Assembly (NCBI GenBank): GCA_001803705.1
Contig: MHDY01000211.1
Location: 1-12,582, forward strand
Length of the DNA stretch: 12,582 nt
Origin: Nitrospirae bacterium GWC2_56_14
GTDB taxonomy: Bacteria; Nitrospirota; UBA9217
Reading direction: 5' to 3'
A program made the position numbers and the translations under genes. Under the pieces are notes generated by a model, which was given only the letters and a program-made list of their open reading frames with translations, was not told where the DNA came from and ran no database searches. Below are positions 12,578 through 12,582 of the stretch, in pieces; positions within the stretch are counted from its first letter, which is position 1; every line of letters starts with the position of its first letter.

Positions 12578-12582
12578 CCGGC

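Overview
The window reads as chromosomal DNA of a Gram-negative, GC-moderate bacterium. The evidence is lipoprotein and Sec signal peptides, a predicted outer-membrane barrel domain, a NosL-family periplasmic protein and an FtsX/LolD-type ABC transporter. The intergenic palindrome families resemble those I associate with environmental Nitrospirota or Desulfobacterota (deltaproteobacterial) genomes. That placement is an impression, not a demonstrated assignment. Every gene I can support lies on the + strand. I see no tRNA, rRNA, transposase or CRISPR array.

Layout. (1) 2-268: the 3' end of ychF, closed by a clean intrinsic terminator. (2) 481-788: a near-consensus sigma-70 promoter driving a 68-residue protein that is almost exactly one stand-alone MshEN (GspE N-terminal, c-di-GMP-binding type) double motif. 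(3) 789-1222: a long non-coding stretch with nested inverted repeats and a possible promoter. (4) 1223-2374: a secreted CapA-family metallophosphatase-like protein. (5) 2375-2691: two different intergenic palindrome elements. (6) 2692-6508: a five-gene block: NosL-like protein, small membrane-anchored Cys/His protein, FtsX-like permease, LolD/MacB-type ATPase, and an eight-helix membrane protein whose three cysteine motifs all map to the predicted outer face. (7) 6574-10477: a promoter, then an ECF-like sigma factor, a zinc-finger membrane anti-sigma candidate, and a secreted M48-type metalloprotease with TPR-like repeats and a C-terminal beta-barrel. (8) 10658-12340: a lipoprotein with a Big_2-like Ig domain, a PPC-like domain and a seven-bladed Kelch-like propeller. 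It is followed by terminator-like hairpins, the last a perfect 13-bp stem.

How the genes may work together. The four genes from 3340 to 6508 are separated by 1 nt, 1 nt and a 4-nt ATGA overlap, so they are almost certainly co-translated. With the NosL-like gene upstream they look like an envelope metal (probably copper) or thiol handling machine built around a MacB/LolD-like ABC transporter, for which I know no established name. The sigma, anti-sigma and protease genes look like a self-contained envelope-stress or surface-regulation unit. The protease start overlaps the anti-sigma stop by 4 nt. The Kelch lipoprotein may be a target or a neighbour, but it has its own leader and promoter-like sequence and a visibly lower GC content. 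These two blocks are the best candidates for undescribed biology here.
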